DNA of 60,000 nucleotides from Branchiostoma floridae (Eukaryota; Chordata; Leptocardii; Amphioxiformes; Branchiostomatidae): positions 28,516,218 to 28,576,217 of the forward strand of contig NC_049980.1 in the NCBI RefSeq assembly GCF_000003815.2, in the 5' to 3' direction. Below are positions 48,401 to 57,400 of the stretch, one piece after another; position 1 is the stretch's first letter, and every line of letters starts with the position of its first letter. Below the pieces are notes generated by a model. It worked only from the letters and a program-made list of their open reading frames with translations. It was not told where the DNA came from and ran no database searches. Position numbers and translations under genes: made by a program.

Positions 48401-51400
48401 TTAGATCTTCAACTTTTGGAAAGAAACCTAATAAGATACATGTATTTATAAGTGGTGTACTTGTTTTTACAACAGTACATGAGAAAGGGAAAGCTCTTTA
48501 AACACATTTGTTAATTATAAGCTGTATCCTCAGGTACAGATGAGGTAAATCTGTTGATGTTAGATGACATGAATGTGTAATTGTAAATGATTGTGTCCAC
48601 ACTACCTACATTTGTACATGTGTTTCAAACTATCCTTTCCTCACCCAGCCCATGTGAGAGGGAAACAGAGGACTGGTTTGGGTCGTTAACCAAGAAGGAA
48701 TCCACCCACGTCAGGAAGAGATACTCCACGGCAGACTCTGTCCTCACGTCATCGTCGTCATCCGGAGGATCCTTCAACTCCCCTGACTCCAGCATGGTAC
48801 GACCCGCTAGGTTCTACCACACATTTTGTGTGACCTTCAAAATGTCATGTATGTGTATTGATCAAAGGAACTCATGCACTATACTAAAAATTGCTGGAAA
48901 ATTAAGGATTTTTTGTTATATGGTATATGAAGCTTATAAGGTAAGATGAATTGTGTTTTGGGACTTAACGTTTTTGCCAAGTTTTGGGTGAAAGCTTGGC
49001 TGCAAAAATGAAGCAATAGAGTTTTGGCATTTATGAGTGGATGGCCATACAAATTTCAGAACAGGGTGTCTAGGTGTGGCTGTATGCTTCAACTCAGATT
49101 AGGTACAAAACAGCTAGTGTTTCATATTCTGAATGAAATAACGTTACAGTAACAACTTTGATGAAGGTCTAGACATCCAGGTAATAAGATATGTCAAGTA
49201 AATGTTACTCTAAACAATCAGCTGGATATGATTGTGAAAAAATCATACCCAGTTGCTTGGGAACTAGTAATAGCAGTGCTGTGTGTTGGTGTGGTCCAAG
49301 AGTTATGTGTTTACTGTGCAAGTTTCACCACAGGTCATCAGACATTGTCTAAGCTGTACTTTCGTACCTTTCTTTCCTTCCCTTCTCCTTTATCTTTCCT
49401 TGCAAAGCATGTAGTGCAAAGATTTTAACAATTTAAAGCATACTGTCAAGTGCTAACAATTGCTAACCTTATGCAGTTTGCACATGATGAGGATCGTTCT
49501 TGATACCTACCTGCATGTAGGAAAGCCAACAATAAATTCCATGGTTGGCTTATTCTTGTTTGTGCAAAATCATTGGAATTGTAGTGCTTGGAGTACATTT
49601 GCTGCAAATTCAAAGAAATATGCTTGGCAATCACTGAAAATGGTTTATATAATATATAAAGTATTGCTGGCTGCATTAAACAATTTACTTAATCTGTCCT
49701 TCAAACAAATTCTGCTTGTACAACAAAGTTGGGTTTACAGATGTACCGACAACTTACAAAATAGAGAATAGTACTACTCTTTGTGCAATATTTGGCTCAT
49801 TTATACTTTCAATTACCAAATGAATCAACCCCTGACATTTGCTAAGCTGGATGTAGCAGCATTTTGTGTGATTTTACAGCCTCAAATGCTTAATGCAATA
49901 CCCATGGTGATATGGCACAATGTTCAGCTCAAGACATGAGTATGGATTTCTTGACAGTTGAAACTGAAAACAAAATCATGTAATGTCATGTCATGTGTGC
50001 AACCAGTGCTGACTTGCTGTCTTCCTCCTTTGTTAGTCTGCTTCTTACCCTAGAAGACTAAGGCCTTTGTTTGAGCCTCCAGCCAAAGTTGCTACCAAGG
50101 TTAGTTTACACGGGGTGTTGTGTGACATCACTAATACTTGTCTGTCGTTGTGTTTGTGTTTGCTGCCTGCCATCATCCTTTGCACCTTTCGTGGAAGAAA
50201 GTGTACCAGTAGCATATACATGTAAATATACAAAAGGGGGGTCCAAACCTACACCTGACTTACTCTCTGCCATAAGACTAAGTCTGACTCAAAAGTCACA
50301 AACATAGCATGTTCAAAGCACAAGATACCAAAACTGGAAGTTCCTTTATTGAGTTATGAGATTAACACACACATACACTAACCAAGGAGGTTAAAAAAAA
50401 TAAAGGCCTGTGTTTTTTTAACCTCCTTGCACTAACACACACACATATATACAAATGGCGCCTAAAAAAAAGTCTTCTTGGCAAAGGTAATAACTGTCAT
50501 GTTATCCTGCTAGAAGTACAAGAATATGCTATTGGTACAGTTTCTTTCTCATCTTTCTCATAAGCATGTCACAACTGTATCAGGTTTTGTATGGAGTTTG
50601 ATACACTTTTGTGTTGTTCAGTGTTTGAATTTTTTGTTGTTTTCCTTTGGTGTGTTGGTGTGCTGTTGGAATGTTGAAAGTTTAACCTTGGATTTTTTTT
50701 TTGTATTGAATGTTTTTGGCATGAAGTGATTAGTTTGATTATGGGTGTGTTTTGTCTGCTGTTAGAATGAATTTGGATTTGTTTCATTTTCTCAGAAATG
50801 AACAGAAAGTGTATAGATAACTTTGTAAGCAAAGCTTATAAAACAGGGATAAGATTACAGAAAAATGTTATTACAGAATGTATAGACCTGTGTTTGTGAC
50901 TGTTGGTGCAGGATTCATTGTTTACAGTGTAATGAAATGTTAATTTTGTAACTAAATTAATCAAAGTTACTTTAAACTTTGCCCATGTTATTTTGTGCTG
51001 TTCAGGCTTTGTAAGAAAGTGCTATGTGCACTCGGTCTGTCAATGCAGTTTTCAGAAACATTTGTTTTACTGAAAAATTGGTTGTCGTAAATTTGTTACT
51101 TTAAAACACCCAAACCTGCCATTGCATTATTACTCCATACTAGTATCGCCTCGGCACACTGGTAAGTTAGAGTTCCAAAGGACCAGGGAGAAATTGCTCT
51201 ATGCATCGTGAAAGCAGTTATTTTTATTCATGTAGAACTTTCAGAACATTCCTATGTACACAACAGCCTTATGTTAACAATCACTCTCTATGCACATGTC
51301 TTATTCCCAGAGTTATTTCACTCAGGACACCGCACCTCAGGAGCCAATGTTAGAGGAAATGGACACCTCGCCAGGCCCCCCTCCCGTCACGGTAACCAAT

Positions 51401-54400
51401 GGCAGCCTGGGGGCTCTTCCAGCCACCGCTGTCACCCCCACTGTCCACCTGGAACATGCCCTACATTGCCTCAGTATAGCCCTGGAGGATTACAGGGGGC
51501 AGTACCACGAGTTGCAAGAGCTGGAAGAGGAGTTGATACAGTTGCAGCAAAGATTAAAGAAGGTATAGCTATGGTGTCATTCACACTGACACTATTGTCC
51601 CTGTCCCTGGTGCTGAATGGCATATATACTGCCTCTACCATCCCTGTCCTTTGTGCTGAATGACATTCACACTGACAATGACATCCCTGTCCCTGGTGCT
51701 GAACATTCACACTACAATCCATGTCCTTGGTTTTGAATGACATTCACACTGATACTACCATCCCTGTCCCTGGTGTAAAATGACATCTAAAAAATTACAA
51801 TGTAACTTTATTGGATATCGCAGTGTTGCCACTGAATTAGGCACAATTTACAATGTATAAAAACCTCTATGATTTGGCAGGAGCGCATCACATGTGACTA
51901 AACAATATCAACAACAATGCTTTACATTTGCAGTTAAAATGGTTGGAAAGACAATTCACCCACTACAATCCCTGTCCTTTGTGCTAAATGATGTTCACAC
52001 TGACACTATCATCCCTGTCCCTGGTGCTGAATGACATTCACACTGACACTACCATCCCTGGTGCTGAATGACATTCACACTGACACTGCTATCCCTGTCC
52101 CTGGTGCTGAATGACATTCACACTGACACTACCATCCCTGTCCCTGGTGCTGAATGACATCCACACTGACACTACTATCCCTGTCCCTGGTGCTGAATGA
52201 CATTCACACTGACACTACCATCCCTGTCCAGTGCTGTATGGAATTCAAACTGACACTACCATCCCGGTCCCTGGTGCTGAATGACATTTACACTGACTTG
52301 TGCTGAATGACATTCATATTAACATTACCAATCCTGTCCCTGGTGCTGAATGACATTCACACTGACACTGTTGTCTCTGTCCCTGGTGCTGAATGGCATT
52401 CACACTGACACTACCATCCCTATCCTTGATGCTGAATGGCATTCACACTGACTTAACCATCCCTATCCTTGATGCTGAATGGCATTCACACTGACTTTAC
52501 CATCCCTATCCTTGGTGCTGAATGGCATTCATCCTGACACTACCATCCCTGTCCTTGGTGCTGAATGACATCCATACTGACACTACTGTCCCTGTCCTTG
52601 GTGCTGAATGGCATTCACCCTGACACAGTTGTCCACATTACTGGTGCTGATAAACATTTACACGGACACCGTTGGTCCTGTCCTTGGTGCTGAATGACAC
52701 TCACACTGCCATTCCTGTCCCTGGCACTGAATAACATTTACACTGACACTCGTCTCTATCCCTGGTGCTGAATAACATCCACCTTGACAGACTAGTCCCC
52801 AGAAAAACAGATTAACATATCACAAAATGCAAAGACCACACATTTGAATGGTCAATCTAAGTTCTGTATTAATTCCATGCATGTTGTTTCACCAGACGAA
52901 TGTGAGTAGAAGAAGCAGTGGTTCCAGTATAAGTCTGTCTGTGGAGAGTGCCCTGGAGAGCTTCAACTTCCTCAACTTTGTGGGGGAGGAGAGCGACTTG
53001 GACAGCGAGCCAGACAGAGGGTGAGAAGGAGCAGTGGCATTTGATTTTCGTGAAAAATGACTTAAGTATTGATTTCAAATCTATCTTTTAATGCCTAGAA
53101 ATTAGAAATTCACCTTAAGATAAACATCCAACAGTCTTGATAGAGTAAAGTGAGCAGAAAATGTTTCATTTTAGTTCCTCAAGAAGCTTTCCATAAGTTC
53201 AAAAGGAAAAGTGGAAAAGCTCGAGTCACTTTCAAATCTCTAGGGTTTTTCATGCTTCCTGTTCACATTAGTGATCAGCAAAGTTGTTGTTAATGATCAA
53301 AGATTGTAAGCGGAACTGACGATCAAGCAAAATCTCTTTTAACTGCACTGCTAATATTATATCTTAGTTCTTCAAGAGTTTGTAGCAAAGACAATATGTA
53401 AGCAAAGACAATATGTAATTAAAGCTATTTTTCTTCCAGGTTCACATTTAGCACATTCAAACCCGACTGGCCCCCACCCCCACCGACAGAGCCCCCACCC
53501 CCTCCCCCCACCACAAACGGACAGCTCGACCCCTCCAAGGTCATGCAGGAGAAGAAGTCCTCGGCCGCGTCCTTGAACGAGGACATCGGACTGGGTGCCA
53601 GCCAGAACTCCAGCCCTGTTCCCATGACAACGGGGATTGAAGCAGTAGATGTTGCCCTTGTCCATCACCTGCAGTACTGTCAACACCTGCTAGGGGTCAG
53701 TACTGAGTTGCTTTCACTTTGGACTTGGCAGTTCATCTTCAAATGATAGGACAGGATGTTAGCAAAGCTGATTAGATAAATATAACATAACATTATTTTT
53801 GTTGAATTAAGATTTTCGTTGTGAAGTTGAAGGGAAAAAATAATGAATTTTCCAAGAGCTCCTGTGACAAAAATATTTCAAACTTGTTGTCTTGCCTCTT
53901 AACTTGTTTTTTTTTTAAAGATGATCCTAACTTAGGCTTGTGATGCCTTAATGTTACAGAACCTTGGTTCCTTCGGCCCCCTGAGATGTAGGGAGATGTA
54001 ACTGTTGTGATGTGTTGTTACAGAACCTTGGTTCCTTTGGCCCCCTGAGGTGCAGAGAGATGTACTCCCTAGACAAGCTGAAGAAGCAGGCAGCCATCCT
54101 GTGGCAGCTCAGAGTGCTGGTGGAGGAGGACAGGCAGCAGTGTGGGATAGTGGAAGGTGGGGGATGCTGACAGATATGCAGAAGAGAAAGAAATAAAGGC
54201 TTTTTGTAACCTCCATTAACATTTATCTGACAGGCTACATAAGAATGCCACTTTGAAAAAACAGTAGGTTTGAGAGATCTTTACAGCAGCACCCCCAGGT
54301 ATGCAGAGGTTAGGCATACAGGAATGTATTATACTGGGGACACTGGGTTGGAGATCTGTTTGGATGTATTTTTTTACTAATTTTAGAGTGGCGAAAATAC

Positions 54401-57400
54401 ATATCCTAGTGGAATTACGTTTAGTAAATGTTACATATAACAAAATATTCATACATCCAACTGAACCCCAGCCAACTGAAATTTTGGGATACACATATAT
54501 TGTAAAAAGCTATGAAATACTTGGTATTACACATGTAGCCTAGGTCAGATCAAACAGTTGAAACAGAAATAACTGCCATCATCACCCTGAACAGTATTTA
54601 AACAGATCCTTAGATGTCTTTCAAGGCTGCCAAAGAGAAGTTGTACCAGCTGACAGATAAATATCAATTCATCTTGTTGTATTGTAGCCTGCCCGTCTCT
54701 GAAGGACCAGCCCAGATTAGTGGACTTCTGGAACTGCTGTTGCCAGGGCCAGGAGACAGTGCTGTACACCACCATGGACAAGCTGCACCAACAACTAGAG
54801 GTGGACAACGTACGGCGCCTCAGAATACAGTACACGGATGTCTCTGACAAGGGTAAGCATTTAGAATGTAATAGTGATCTGTCTAGTCTAAGAAATATCT
54901 CAAACAAAGGTAAGCATTTAGAACGTGATAGTGATTGGTGTAGTCTATGTAGGACTTGTTCTATCTATAGTTACACTACCATTTGCAAAGTCAGTAACAG
55001 ACAACAGCTAGAAATGGACAAATTATGTATGGTGCCTCAGACACAGATGTCTCTAGTAAGGGTAAGTTTCCAGCAAAACATGATAGCATGTACATTATCT
55101 GTAGTGATTAATTAATGTCCATGGACCATTATTATTTTCTATAGTGTAGCCATGATCCACCAGAGAGTGTTTGTTTTCTTCACAGTCACAACCTGGATTC
55201 ATGTGTGGGAGAAACCTAGTACTTTGGTTAAGGTTTGCACACTCTGAATGCTATCCAGTTTTCTGCATAACCAGACTAATAGGCCACAAGATTGCATATC
55301 ATAGTAGCTAAGCTTTTCTACATTCCCAATCCTTTTCCCAGTTCTCCCCGAGCTGATCCGGAGAATGACAGATGACTACGACCCCCGTGAGGAGGGTCTG
55401 CTCACAGAGGACCAGCCACACGTCTTCTCCATCTACCAGTTTGCAGCCTACGTAACGTCAGCAGATGTCGGCGACATCGGTAGTCATGTGGACCTGCTTG
55501 CCATAGAACGTAAGTTCCTGTTAGGCCATGTTGATTTGATTATATGGATGACATCCTCCGGGAACTCCAAAACTGATGCGAGCGAGCGAATAAAAAAAAA
55601 GTTTGGCCAAAAAAAAAAGTTGCCTTCAGTATGAAATCAAAGTGGCCAGGAAGGTTGAACATATGACATAACACATAGTATGGTATACCATGATCCTCTG
55701 GACCTGAAGTTTCTGTACTGGTACCTCCCCCAACCAACAATAGATTTTTTTTCTTTCCGTCCTTTCACATCTTATTCTTTGACTTTAGATTCATTTTGGC
55801 ATTCTATATATGACATTAGTTATCTGTTTTCTGATACTTTTTTTTCAATCTACGGAATATTTGTGCTCATTTTACAGCTGCTTTGCACAAGTTATTGTGT
55901 GGTCGAAAACTTCTTTTTTTTTTTGGAAATGGCCGAAAATTGGTGCGAGCGCGGATGTCATCCATATAATCAAATCAACGTGGCCTTAGGTAGGAAATTT
56001 GGATGATTTCCATTTTTACAACACAATAGTTTCCATCTATGTATGGAAAACTGAAACTATTTTGTATTATGCATTGTATAGTCACTTTGATGCTCCTCCC
56101 TGGCTGTTTGATGTGCGTTTACTATTATATCCTTCTTGTGTTTCTGCCAGATTATAACACAAAAAGTGCTTAACCCTTGAATGTGAGTGGTCGATGTGAA
56201 TAGGGAACTGGTGCCCAGAATGCCCACTTCTGTATAATATTTACACTGGTGTATGCAATAAGTGCTGTATGTCACACCATACAGGTTTTGATAAGAGATC
56301 CTGGTGCATGACTGTATTTTTTTCTTAGCTTGAAAGTTCATCTGTGTTGGTAGAAGTAATTATTGAACTAGTTTAACACAAATTTGAGTGAGTCCAATTT
56401 TTGTGTTGGATATTACAGTTAAACTAGTTCAATAATGTATTTTTTTCTGTTAATCCCTCCAGTGACAACCATCCACACCCTGAAGTCTTCCAACCACGAG
56501 CAGGCCATCAAGGCGGTGAAGAAGATCGGGAAGAGCGGAGTGCTCCCCAGCAAGGCCGTCCTACACACCCTGGGGGGTCTGATGCTGGACTCCAACCCCA
56601 AACTCACCAGCGCAGCATCCTCATGTATCAGCACCATCTGCACAAAGAGTGGGGGGGCCAACAGGGAAAAGGTGGGCTTGGTTTGTTCGTTTGTTCAAGC
56701 TTTGTTGTAAAATAGGGACTTTGATATCTAGTGATGCTGACATTTTAATGTACATTGTTTTGCAGTAGAGACATGTACTCTGAGAAATGGATTTTACAGT
56801 GCAAAATCAGTAAACCCCTCGCAAAAATGGCAAAGCCTCATTGGTACTTGATATTTTAGTGAAATTGTACCATATGTAAAGTGCTAAATAAAAGTGATGT
56901 TAACGTAAAGTTTGCAATAACTAACATAGTGTAAAAGAAACCAAATCAATTCAGTAGTGTCCTGTCTGACTGTTACCGTAAGTGTGATCCAATACTGGGC
57001 TGTCTTCCAGCTTTTGATTTTCGTACATCCCACTCATTGTTTTGGAGCCATTGTTTTGTTTTCTTAATTTTTTTGTCTTTAAATGAATCTATCACCGCAA
57101 GCCTTCTGAAAATACGTTTTCACCAAGGTCAGTTTTTATTGACAGACGTGAAAAATGAAAGTTTCTGTCCTGGGACAGAAGGATAGGTCTTGGAGACTGA
57201 TAATGTGATTTATGTACATTGTAGTTGAATGTTTCAGTAGTGACCATCAGACGATCAAAAGTGCTAATTTATGATGATGACGAATAAGGCATGAACAGAC
57301 CAGACAATTTTCATTTTCACAGCATGAAGAGAATGAGCAGAGTGAAAATGGGGAACTCGTGAGTCTGAATTATCCTGCTGTTGGGTGTTGCTGGGAACAC

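Noticed and set aside
54545-54907. 120-codon minus-strand frame
   Set aside because: Shadow of the RIPOR exon at 54688-54852.
55560-55980. Sequence with inverted-looking ends (tgatttgattatatggatgac and gtcatccatataatcaaatca) as a coding exon
   Set aside because: The mirrored arms at about 55531-55552 and 55956-55978 mark a small foldback element in the intron; the frames inside it are short and unrelated to RIPOR.
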